This document shows positions 25,463 to 33,153 of a stretch of 64,000 nucleotides of DNA, in pieces. Source of the stretch: Euzebyella saccharophila (GTDB lineage: Bacteria > Bacteroidota > Bacteroidia > Flavobacteriales > Flavobacteriaceae); the NCBI RefSeq assembly GCF_014855495.1, contig NZ_JACYFJ010000001.1, positions 1,240,001 through 1,304,000 of the forward strand. Direction: 5' to 3'. The notes beneath the pieces were generated by a model. The model was not told the origin of the DNA. It saw nothing but the letters and a program-made list of their open reading frames with translations, and ran no database searches. Position 1 is the stretch's first letter. Every line of letters starts with the position of its first letter. A program made the position numbers and the translations under genes.

Positions 25463-26263
25463 CTAAAGCTGATTTTCTTTAATTCTACTGATTTTGTTGT
25501 ACGAGGCCACTATTCCCTGAATGAGCGATGAGCTCAATCCTTGGTGCTCCATTTCGTTTAACCCTTGTATGGTACAACCTTTTGGGGTCGTTACTTTGTC
25601 AATTTCTTCCTCTGGGTGACTACTGGACTCAATGAGTAAATTGGCGGCACCGCTGCAGGTATGCATGGCCAGTTCTTGTGCTTCCTTGGCGTCAAAACCT
25701 AATTGAATCGCGCCTTGAGTGGTGGCACGGATCAAGCGCATCCAAAATGCGATTCCGCTGGCACAGATAACCGTGGCGGCTTGCATTTGGTTTTCAGGGA
25801 TGACCATGGAGTGTCCCATCTGATTGAAAATTGACTTTGCCAATTCTAATTTTGCTTCTCCCTTTTTGTTGCTGCAAATACAGGTCATGGACTGGCCCAC
25901 GGAAATAGCAGTGTTGGGCATACTCCTGATGATGTTGTGATTACTGCCCAAAATTTCTTCCATATTTTCAATGCTATAGCCTGTAATGGTAGAAATAATC
26001 ACGTGGTCTTCGGTCAACAAATCCTTAAAATTGTTCAATAACTCTTCTAGTTGACTGGGCTGAACTGCCAAAATAAGAATATCCGAATTTTTCACCGCTT
26101 CGCGATTATCGGTAGTTAGGGTTACAATCTCGTGCGTATCGTATTCCCTAATTTCCTCAAGATTGCGCTTGGTCAAATATAAACTGGTAGTTCCGTTGGA
26201 ATTCAGAATTCCCTTGGCTATGGATAGCCCCAAATTACCTACCCCTATTATGGCTATTTTCAT
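25463..26263 (-). CDS. proC: Pyrroline-5-carboxylate reductase
   Basis: Final proline step, reducing P5C to proline with NAD(P)H. The N-terminal Rossmann loop IGVGNLGLSIAKG is followed by LAVQPSQLEELL, ISTITGYSIENM, RSMPNTAISVGQS, and the C-terminal dimer domain with ASGIAFWMRLI and TTPKGCTIQGLN (substrate-binding Thr/Pro/Gly region). Length is 266 residues, as usual. It stands between argC and argD, so proB, proA and proC are all inside the arginine operon. A repeat element occupies the gap upstream. Confidence 0.94.
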   Translation of the reverse strand: MKIAIIGVGNLGLSIAKGILNSNGTTSLYLTKRNLEEIREYDTHEIVTLTTDNREAVKNSDILILAVQPSQLEELLNNFKDLLTEDHVIISTITGYSIENMEEILGSNHNIIRSMPNTAISVGQSMTCICSNKKGEAKLELAKSIFNQMGHSMVIPENQMQAATVICASGIAFWMRLIRATTQGAIQLGFDAKEAQELAMHTCSGAANLLIESSSHPEEEIDKVTTPKGCTIQGLNEMEHQGLSSSLIQGIVASYNKISRIKENQL

Positions 26264-26279
26264 GGCTGCTCTTTCTTCG

Positions 26280-26400
26280 TTAATGGTTAATGGTTAATGG
26301 TTGATGGTTGTTCGTTAAATGACAAGTAATTTGTCTTATGTCCTAAGTCTTATGTCTTAAATACCTGTTTAAATATTTCCTAACTCCTAACTCAATACTT
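26280..26400. repeat. Composite intergenic element B between argC and proC
   Basis: It has the same build as element A: a run of GGTTAAT/GGTTGAT words (26280-26310), a 43-nt core at 26314-26356 matching 22976-23018 at 39 of 43 positions, then two CCTAACT copies (26379-26392) and CTCAA/CTCAAAT words. The orientation relative to the operon is the same as in A. Confidence 0.8.
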
Positions 26401-26435
26401 ACTACTCAAATCTCTGTACTCAAATCAAACAACTC

Positions 26436-27410
26436 CTAAAACACTCCCGCCTTTAAATTCAATCCTGAACCCTCTTCTAGTCCAAACATCAGGTTCATAT
26501 TCTGTACCGCTTGCCCAGAGGCTCCTTTTAACAAGTTGTCAATGGCCGAAGTTATCAATAGCGTATCATCGTACTTGTGCAAATGAATGTGGCACTGATT
26601 TGTGTTCACCACTTGCTTTAGATTAAGGGGCTCTTCAGCAATTTGAGTAAAAAGGGCATCCGAATAAAACTCTTTAAACAAGTTGTTGGCTTCCTCTAGG
26701 CTACCCTCAAACTTAGTATAGGCGGTAGCTAAAATTCCCCTGGTGAAATTTCCCCTGTTGGGAAGAAAAAAGAGTTCGCCGCTATCTTTTTGCAAAGAAT
26801 GAAGGCTCTCGTTAATTTCTCCCAAATGCTGATGCGTAAAAGGCTTGTACCAGCTTACGTTGTTATTTCTCCAGCTAAAATGGGAAGTAGCCGAAGGACT
26901 TACTCCTGCACCGGTACTTCCGGTCACTGCATTTACATGCACCTCGCTGTTAAGTTTGCTTGCTTTTGCCAAAGGAAGCAAGGCCAATTGAATGGCCGTT
27001 GCAAAGCAACCGGGATTGGCAATGTAATTTGCCTTTTCTATTTCTATTTTTCTTAACTCCGGAAGTCCATAAACATACTGCTTACCTTGAAAAACCGAAT
27101 CGTTTTCCAAACGGAACTCATTGCTCAAATCAACAATCTTGGTATTACCTGAAAATTGATGATCTTCTAAAAATCGCCCAGAATTGCCATGTCCCAGACA
27201 AAGAAAAACTACATCCACCTCAGGATTTACTTTTCCTGTAAATTCCATATCGGTAGTTCCCAATAAATCTGGGTGTGCAGTGGTCAGTTTTTTACCTGCC
27301 CTTGTCGTGCTGAAAATAAAATCAATTTCCGCTTGCGGATGGTTCAAAAGAATTCTGATCAATTCACCACCCGTATACCCCGAACCACCAATTATACCTG
27401 CCTTAATCAT
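26436..27410 (-). CDS. argC: N-acetyl-gamma-glutamyl-phosphate reductase
   Basis: NADPH-dependent reduction of N-acylglutamyl phosphate to the semialdehyde. The nucleotide loop GIIGGSGYTGGELIRIL is followed by the catalytic-Cys region ANPGCFATAIQLALLP, GSTGAGVSPS and HRH-type residues in HQHLGEI. Length is 324 residues from the ATG at 27410 (a GTG three bases upstream is also in frame). It overlaps the 3' end of argG by 8 nt, indicating coupled translation. Confidence 0.95.
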   Translation of the reverse strand: MIKAGIIGGSGYTGGELIRILLNHPQAEIDFIFSTTRAGKKLTTAHPDLLGTTDMEFTGKVNPEVDVVFLCLGHGNSGRFLEDHQFSGNTKIVDLSNEFRLENDSVFQGKQYVYGLPELRKIEIEKANYIANPGCFATAIQLALLPLAKASKLNSEVHVNAVTGSTGAGVSPSATSHFSWRNNNVSWYKPFTHQHLGEINESLHSLQKDSGELFFLPNRGNFTRGILATAYTKFEGSLEEANNLFKEFYSDALFTQIAEEPLNLKQVVNTNQCHIHLHKYDDTLLITSAIDNLLKGASGQAVQNMNLMFGLEEGSGLNLKAGVF

Positions 27411-28593
27411 CACTTGGGTTTACGTGGTTATAAATTTTGCCCGAGTTGGAAAGGATTTTAATGAAGCCCTTGGCATCATCTGCAGACCAGCCTTTGTTCA
27501 TTTCTCCGTAGCTGCCAAAAGAAGCGTTCATCAGGTCGTGTTTAGAAGAAATTCCGTTTAATCTAAATTGGAAAGGGTAGAGCCCTACGAATACATCTCC
27601 TGAAACGGTCTTTTGGGTATCGGTCAAGAAAACTTCGATGTTTCTCATAACAGCGTCTAGGTAGTTGCCCTCATGCAGAAGCATGCCATAGAAATTGCCC
27701 TGCTGTTCTTTCTGAAACTGTTGCCATTTGGTCAAGGTGTGCTTTTCCAACAAATGGTGCGCCTTGATAATGATGAGCGATGCAGGAGCTTCAAAACCTA
27801 CTCTACCTTTAATACCGATGATGGTATCGCCCACGTGAATATCGCGCCCTATGGCATATTTGCTGGCCAAGGCGTCTAATTTTATGATATTGTTGACGGG
27901 AGCATCTTTTTCTCCGTCTATAGCTACCAACTCCCCTTTTTCAAAGGTCAACTTTACTTCTTGGGGCTCCTTCTCCTGTAATTGACTAGGATAAGCTGAG
28001 TCCGGTAAGGGCTTTTCTGAAGTTAGGGTTTCTTCGCCACCAACAGATGTCCCCCAAAGTCCCCTATTGATAGAGTATTTGGCTTTTTCCCAAGAATAAT
28101 CAACACCGTTTTCTTGAAGGTATTTGATTTCTTCTTCCCTTGCTAACTTATTGTCTCTAATGGGAGTGATAATTTCAATATCCGGAGCAATGATTTGAAA
28201 AATCATATCAAATCGTACTTGGTCATTACCGGCACCTGTACTACCGTGGGCAATATAATTGGCGCCTATTTTTTTTGCGTAGTGAACGATTTCAATAGCC
28301 TGTACGATTCTCTCTGCACTAACAGAAAGTGGGTAAGTGTTGTTTTTTAGTACGTTACCAAAGATGAGGTATTTTACCACTTTGTTATAAAAGGTCTCCA
28401 CCGCATCAATAGAAAGGTACGAGCTCGCCCCTAACTCTAACGCTTTTTTCTCGATTTCTGCAATCTCTTCTTTGGAGAATCCTCCTGTGTTTACGCTTAC
28501 GGCATGTACATCAAAACCTTTTTCTTTGGAGAGGTATTTGGCACAATAAGAGGTATCTAATCCGCCGCTGTAGGCTAAAACTAATTTCTTCAT
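27403..28593 (-). CDS. argG: Argininosuccinate synthase
   Basis: ATP-dependent condensation of citrulline and aspartate. The PP-loop LAYSGGLDTSYCAKYL is at the N-terminus, with AHGSTGAGNDQVRFD and the synthase-fold segments YSINRGLWGTSVGGEE and YPFQFRLNGISS following. Length is 396 residues, as normal. It starts 14 nt after the GNAT gene. Together with argH it completes the pathway after the N-acylcitrulline deacylation step. Confidence 0.96.
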   Translation of the reverse strand: MKKLVLAYSGGLDTSYCAKYLSKEKGFDVHAVSVNTGGFSKEEIAEIEKKALELGASSYLSIDAVETFYNKVVKYLIFGNVLKNNTYPLSVSAERIVQAIEIVHYAKKIGANYIAHGSTGAGNDQVRFDMIFQIIAPDIEIITPIRDNKLAREEEIKYLQENGVDYSWEKAKYSINRGLWGTSVGGEETLTSEKPLPDSAYPSQLQEKEPQEVKLTFEKGELVAIDGEKDAPVNNIIKLDALASKYAIGRDIHVGDTIIGIKGRVGFEAPASLIIIKAHHLLEKHTLTKWQQFQKEQQGNFYGMLLHEGNYLDAVMRNIEVFLTDTQKTVSGDVFVGLYPFQFRLNGISSKHDLMNASFGSYGEMNKGWSADDAKGFIKILSNSGKIYNHVNPSDD

Positions 28594-28607
28594 TTTATAA
28601 TCGCTTT

Positions 28608-29210
28608 CTAACTTAAATTTTTATTTTTCTGGTTGTTCAATATTTTGTTGAACTGATGAATTTTCTTTTCAAAATGGGGATTTACGTAGTACCTATATTT
28701 TACTTCGTCCCTTAATTTTCCTAGTTTTTCCAGTGCTTCTATCAATACAGGGGATAGTTCTGACAAAGGAATTCTTTTCATGCCCAAAAGTTCATTGTTG
28801 TGGTGTACCCTTGGTTCCTGCGCAATGGAAATAACAAAGTCAGAGGTGTATTTAGAAGTAAGGTTATGCATTAGTAAAAAACCTAAATTATGGGTCCTGT
28901 AGTCTGGATGCACCCATAAAGAGGACCGTTCAAAAACAGCATATTTGTCCACCACGTGCTTGTGTGCAAAAATGTGCCCCAGTATTTGTTCGTCTTTCAT
29001 CAATAGAAAGCATCCGTTCTTGAGTCTGTTTTCCAAAGTTTGTAAACTGGCGTTGTACATGTTTGGATATTTCTCCGTTCTTTTTGAAATCTCTTCCATT
29101 TGTTCCGTAGACATTTCGTGGGTAAAAACGACCTCTATGCCGTTTTCCTCACAAAACGTTGAGGCACGCTCTTCTACAGTTTCTATTTTGTCTTTCAAAT
29201 CGATTTCCAT
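28608..29210 (-). CDS. GNAT-family N-acyltransferase, first gene of the arginine operon
   Basis: A 200-residue GNAT-fold protein. The central region reads CFLLMKDEQILGHIFAHK, SSLWVHPDYRTHNLGFLLMHNL (acyl-CoA binding segment, a divergent Q/RxxGxG/A motif). No ordinary argA, argJ or argO is present in the operon, and this is the first structural gene behind the promoter and leader ORF. The simplest inference is that it acylates glutamate (acetyl- or succinyl-CoA as donor), providing the first committed step. This is context-based; the sequence alone only supports GNAT. Confidence 0.8.
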   Translation of the reverse strand: MEIDLKDKIETVEERASTFCEENGIEVVFTHEMSTEQMEEISKRTEKYPNMYNASLQTLENRLKNGCFLLMKDEQILGHIFAHKHVVDKYAVFERSSLWVHPDYRTHNLGFLLMHNLTSKYTSDFVISIAQEPRVHHNNELLGMKRIPLSELSPVLIEALEKLGKLRDEVKYRYYVNPHFEKKIHQFNKILNNQKNKNLS

Positions 29211-29390
29211 TTTAGAGTACTATTTGTCGCCATCTGTTTTTTATTTAATTGGTTAGGGTTACAGGCTTATTTCTGGGGGAAAATAAATAGGCTTACAACC
29301 AAATGTTATATCTGGCAGTTAAATTGAAATAAAATATTTTTTGAAGTTGCGGGAATGGACTCACCTAATCCCATAGATAGAAATGCACCC
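29211..29390 (-). promoter_or_regulatory. Leader region between the arginine-rich ORF and the operon
   Basis: 180 nt with no ORF. Directly over the leader stop codon a small hairpin can form (CGCCC, loop GTAA, GGGTG). Further on, GGGA/TCCC and TTATTT/AAATAA pairings are possible, separated by AT-rich runs (AAAAAATATTTTATTT). I see no strong classical intrinsic terminator, so any attenuation would use weaker structures, Rho or translation control. Confidence 0.45.
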
Positions 29391-29441
29391 TTACGGGCGA
29401 CGACGGATGCGAAACGGACGTACCGGAGCACTGCTGCTCAT
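29391..29441 (-). CDS. Arginine-rich leader peptide ORF upstream of the arginine operon
   Basis: ATG at 29441 to TAA at 29391 encodes 16 residues, MSSSAPVRPFRIRRRP. Five of the 16 codons are Arg, all CGT or CGC, with three in a row before the last residue and the stop. Its base composition (31 of 51 G+C) contrasts with the AT-rich flanks. It begins about 30 nt after the predicted transcription start. An in-frame ATG at 29471 would add ten residues but coincides with the predicted start site. Position and composition fit a ribosome-stalling leader peptide that senses charged tRNA-Arg. It is a prediction from sequence only. Confidence 0.7.
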   Translation of the reverse strand: MSSSAPVRPFRIRRRP

Positions 29442-29478
29442 TTGAATAAATATGTATTGTGGTACTTTCATCGTGATT

Positions 29479-29511
29479 CAAATGTACATGTTTACATTTA
29501 AAACACAACAA
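29479..29511 (-). promoter_or_regulatory. Promoter of the arginine-proline operon
   Basis: On the minus strand TTGTTG (29511-29506), a 19-nt spacer and TACATTTG (29486-29479) match the Bacteroidetes -33/-7 promoter exactly (TTG-N19-TAnnTTTG). The predicted start is near 29472, just after the stop codon of the upstream glycosyltransferase gene and 30 nt before the leader ORF. Confidence 0.7.
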
Positions 29512-29518
29512 TTCTGTA

Positions 29519-30880
29519 TTAATTATTACGAAAAATTAATTTGAGCTTACCTAATTTAACAATCTCATAAAGCATAAATCCAAATACGCAAGAATATTCA
29601 AGGGTCAACAACCACGCATTTTCCTGAAAATCAGCCCTGGAATAAGCAAAATAACTAAGCGTTGCAGCTGCTGACCAAATTATGGGGAACCGGTATTCGG
29701 TAAACAAACTTAGTACTACCAGAAAAATAACGTACCAAGGGTGCACCGTGGGGGTCATAAAATAGTAAAAGCTTAATGCCCATAGCATTGAACTGGCCAA
29801 TACCGGAAGTTTTTCGTTTTTACGCAGAAATGCTAAGGCTAGAATCACCAGAACAGTAAGAACTTGCGTAATGGTGCCGTAGGTTTTTATAAGTTCCCAT
29901 GGTTTGGCGTCAAATTGAACGGCGGTATACTTGACAAGATTATAAATACCAGCGTTAAATTCAAAGTTAGAAAACCATAAGCCTACGGTTTCACTATAGT
30001 TGCTGATGAATTCGCTTGAATAAAATGGAATGAACAGAAGGGTACATGCTAAAACCACCAAAGCATAGAAAAATACACTTTTCTTTATGCTGAAATATTT
30101 CAGGAAAAGTGGCAGAAAAAGTAAGGGAACCAATTTTACACATATGGAAAAGGCGTAAGGTAGTGCGGCTACAATCCACTTTTTTATAGAAATTAGATAC
30201 AAGGCCCATACAAAGAAAAAGATCATGACGCCTTCAAAATGTAAATTTCCCGTGAGTTCAATGATGACCAAAGGATTTAAAAAGTACCAAAATATCAAGT
30301 GAGGTGACTGGTTGAGGTTCTTCAATAATTTTCTTCCGAAGTAGAGAATACCCAAATCGGCCAAAATGATACTAAAGCGCATGACCAAAATGGAATTAAA
30401 AATACTCTGTCCGCCAAAAAGTGCAGCCAAGGCAAAAAACAATTGATTCACCGGTGGGTAATTGCTGTAATGTTTGGCACTCAAACTTCCCATACTTTGG
30501 TGGAGTAGTTCTGCATTGGGTATAAGTTTTGAACCTTGTTCCATTAGGGCGTCCGGTGATAACAAGTACGGGTTTTGAAATTGTGAAACGAGATGGCCAT
30601 CCCAAATAAAACGAAAATAGTCTTGCGAAAGATTGGGTTCTGCCATTAAAAAAATCAAGCGGAAAATAACCCCACAGACGGCCAAAAACTTAAGGTTCCA
30701 TTTTTCAAACCGAACCAATCGTAGGCATATAAAGAATAAAGCTGCAAAAAGAGTAATGAGCTTTACAAAATCCGTTCGAATTAATTGATAGGCAAATACA
30801 TAATAGAAAATACAGCTTAGCAAAGCGAGCAAGATGGGTATCTTATGTAGTTTCCAGTATCGTATTATAGGGTTGGACAT
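29519..30880 (-). CDS. Multi-spanning GT-C type glycosyltransferase (mannosyltransferase-like)
   Basis: A 453-residue integral membrane protein with about 11-13 hydrophobic helices. Near the N-terminus, in a loop after the early helices, NLSQDYFRFIWDGHLVSQ carries an acidic motif typical of polyprenol-phosphate-sugar-dependent GT-C enzymes, and NPYLLSP and YPPVNQLFFAL follow, as in bacterial mannosyl/hexosyltransferases related to GT87. I use the ATG at 30880; a TTG lies just upstream. It is the last gene of the glycan run and fits with the DPM-like GT2 upstream, which could supply a lipid-linked sugar. Confidence 0.78.
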   Translation of the reverse strand: MSNPIIRYWKLHKIPILLALLSCIFYYVFAYQLIRTDFVKLITLFAALFFICLRLVRFEKWNLKFLAVCGVIFRLIFLMAEPNLSQDYFRFIWDGHLVSQFQNPYLLSPDALMEQGSKLIPNAELLHQSMGSLSAKHYSNYPPVNQLFFALAALFGGQSIFNSILVMRFSIILADLGILYFGRKLLKNLNQSPHLIFWYFLNPLVIIELTGNLHFEGVMIFFFVWALYLISIKKWIVAALPYAFSICVKLVPLLFLPLFLKYFSIKKSVFFYALVVLACTLLFIPFYSSEFISNYSETVGLWFSNFEFNAGIYNLVKYTAVQFDAKPWELIKTYGTITQVLTVLVILALAFLRKNEKLPVLASSMLWALSFYYFMTPTVHPWYVIFLVVLSLFTEYRFPIIWSAAATLSYFAYSRADFQENAWLLTLEYSCVFGFMLYEIVKLGKLKLIFRNN

Positions 30881-30968
30881 CAAAAGCTGAGTTTGGTTGC
30901 AACCGAAAAAATACTAAAAATAGATGGAATTGGTTACCTAATTTTTCAGCACCCTAAATGTTTTCTAT

Positions 30969-32453
30969 TTAAGCTCTGGCAGTCAAAGACTTGGTAAAAA
31001 CAAAACCGAAACCAAGGAACAACATGAAGTGAAATGGAAACAAACCAAAATCATTTAACGGAATAGCACTGTACATGCCAAATAGGAAATAGCACATTAA
31101 CAAGGCCTCAAAAATCATGTTGGGAGAAAGTTTTTTGGTCAGGTATTTATTGCCTTTCCATGAGTCCGTTAGGTTGTTTAAATTGAATTTTGGGGTGCGC
31201 ACAAATTCGCTTCGCTTTCCAATATGACCTTCTAAAACAGCAATGGAATTATGCAATGAAAAGCCCAATGCAACGGAGAAGAAGGTAAAGAATAGCTTAA
31301 TGTAGTCTACAAAATTATCAAAGCTACTGCCCTGTATACTTTTATAGGTAAACCAATAACAAATAAATAAGATTATAGTACTAAGTACGAAAAAGCTTAA
31401 CAGGTTAAAAACAATATCGAATTGCGGATACAAGGCTTTGATGTACATCGCAGGGATACTCAATATGGAAACCAAGAACACGCACAAGAACATAGAACTG
31501 TTCAATAAGTGCATGACACCATGAAATTTGGTCTTGAACGAAATGTTTTTGGCACTGATAACGCTCATAACGGATTTTCTGAAGTTTTCCGCGCCACCTT
31601 TGTTCCATCGGAACTGTTGGGAACGGGCCGCACTGATCACCACAGGAAGTTCTGCAGGTGTCTCTACATCCTCTAAATACTTGAACTTCCAATTTTTCAA
31701 TTGGGCACGGTAGCTCAAATCAAGGTCTTCGGTCAAGGTATCACCTTCCCAGTTACCGGCATCAAGAATACATTCCTTTCTCCAGATACCTGCTGTTCCA
31801 TTAAAGTTGATAAAATGGCCCTTTGCATTTCTGCCTACTTGCTCTAAAGTAAAGTGGGCGTCCAAGGCAAAAGCTTGAATTCTTGTTAGGGTGGAGTACT
31901 CACGGTTGATATGGCCCCAACGAGTTTGGACCACGCCAATTTCGGGATCTTTAAAATAAATGACCGTTTTCTTGAGCCAGTCGCCAGAAGGCATAAAATC
32001 GGCATCAAAAATGGCAATATATTCTCCTTTGGCAATTTCCAGTCCTTCTTTTAAAGCACCTGCTTTGAAGCCCTTTCTGTTGGTTCTTCTAATATGCTTT
32101 ATATCAAGTCCCGATTTTTTAAGCTCCTCTACCTTGGCAGCGGTTTCTACCACCGATTCGTCTGTAGAATCATCGAGGACTTGAATTTCAAGTTTACTTT
32201 TTGGATATTCAATTTTTGAAATATTTTCCAAAAGTCTACCCATTACATACTCTTCGTTATACACGGGAAGTTGTATGGTAACATGCGGAATTTCCTTTGC
32301 ATCTAAGAGATTGAATTTTGGAGCCGTCTGGTTTTGTCTCTTATGGCCCAAATAGTTGACCAGTAGATTCAATTGTGCCAAGCTGTAGAAAAATATCAAT
32401 AAAAGCGCAACGCTATAGATGGCTAAGATGATATAAGAGATGACTAATCCCAT
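30969..32453 (-). CDS. Cellulose synthase-like family 2 glycosyltransferase
   Basis: A 494-residue processive-type GT2. One N-terminal helix is followed by the GT-A domain with VTIQLPVYNEEYV, VLDDSTDES, IAIFDADFMPSGDW (DxD), TEDLDLSYRAQLK (TED base) and QQFRWNKGG (QxxRW), then about four C-terminal helices. These residues together define membrane-embedded synthases of beta-glycans such as cellulose, hyaluronan or glucomannan. There is no PilZ domain. It starts 4 nt after the upstream GT2 stop. The polymer made is unknown. Confidence 0.87.
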   Translation of the reverse strand: MGLVISYIILAIYSVALLLIFFYSLAQLNLLVNYLGHKRQNQTAPKFNLLDAKEIPHVTIQLPVYNEEYVMGRLLENISKIEYPKSKLEIQVLDDSTDESVVETAAKVEELKKSGLDIKHIRRTNRKGFKAGALKEGLEIAKGEYIAIFDADFMPSGDWLKKTVIYFKDPEIGVVQTRWGHINREYSTLTRIQAFALDAHFTLEQVGRNAKGHFINFNGTAGIWRKECILDAGNWEGDTLTEDLDLSYRAQLKNWKFKYLEDVETPAELPVVISAARSQQFRWNKGGAENFRKSVMSVISAKNISFKTKFHGVMHLLNSSMFLCVFLVSILSIPAMYIKALYPQFDIVFNLLSFFVLSTIILFICYWFTYKSIQGSSFDNFVDYIKLFFTFFSVALGFSLHNSIAVLEGHIGKRSEFVRTPKFNLNNLTDSWKGNKYLTKKLSPNMIFEALLMCYFLFGMYSAIPLNDFGLFPFHFMLFLGFGFVFTKSLTARA

Positions 32454-32457
32454 AGAC

Positions 32458-33153
32458 TTATTTTATGCTGTATTTGAAAATCCAACCTAATATTTTTATG
32501 CCCGCAAATATACTACCTTTTACGGTTCCTGATACTTTAGAGACACCAATTCTTTTTTTGTAACGTACTGGTACTTCGGTATATGCCAATTTCTTTTTAA
32601 GTGCCTTTAGCTGCATTTCCACTGTCCAACCATAAGTTTTGTCTTCCATGTTCAAAGACAATAACTTAGGGTAAGTTATAGCCCTAAACGGACCTAAATC
32701 GGTAAATGTTGCCCCAAAAAGCAATTTCATTAAAAATGTAGCCAGCCAATTACCAAAAATTTGCTGTGGAGTCATGCTTCCTTCTTCCCTGAGCCGTTTA
32801 ACTCGTGCTCCAATTACAAAGTCTAAATTTTGTAATAATATGGGTTCCACCAATTTAGTCAATTCCTCTGGGTAGTCTGAATAGTCTCCGTCGAGAAATA
32901 CGATAATATCGGGTGTTTTGGATTGCGACGCCACATAATCCATTCCCTTTAAACAAGCATAACCATACCCCTTTCTTTTTTCCGATAATACGGTAGCGCC
33001 TGCGGCTTTAGCCCGAGCTTCGGTTTCGTCCGATGAATTATTATTTACCACAATGGTCTCAGAAACGATATCAGGTATTTCATCAATGACCTTGGCAATG
33101 GAATCCGCTTCGTTAAAAGCGGGAATGATAACTTTAATATCTGCTTGCGTCAT
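32458..33153 (-). CDS. Family 2 glycosyltransferase, polyprenyl-phosphate sugar transferase-like
   Basis: A 231-residue GT-A protein with VIIPAFNEADSIAKVI, VVNNNSSDETE, VFLDGDYSDYPEEL (DxD-like DGD), LGPFRAI and TYGWTVEMQLKALK. This set is typical of dolichyl/polyprenyl-phosphate mannose or glucose synthases without membrane helices. Its start overlaps the rhamnosidase stop by 1 nt. Together with the GT-C protein it suggests a lipid-linked sugar donor route: this enzyme loads the sugar and the membrane enzyme transfers it outside. Confidence 0.83.
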   Translation of the reverse strand: MTQADIKVIIPAFNEADSIAKVIDEIPDIVSETIVVNNNSSDETEARAKAAGATVLSEKRKGYGYACLKGMDYVASQSKTPDIIVFLDGDYSDYPEELTKLVEPILLQNLDFVIGARVKRLREEGSMTPQQIFGNWLATFLMKLLFGATFTDLGPFRAITYPKLLSLNMEDKTYGWTVEMQLKALKKKLAYTEVPVRYKKRIGVSKVSGTVKGSIFAGIKILGWIFKYSIK

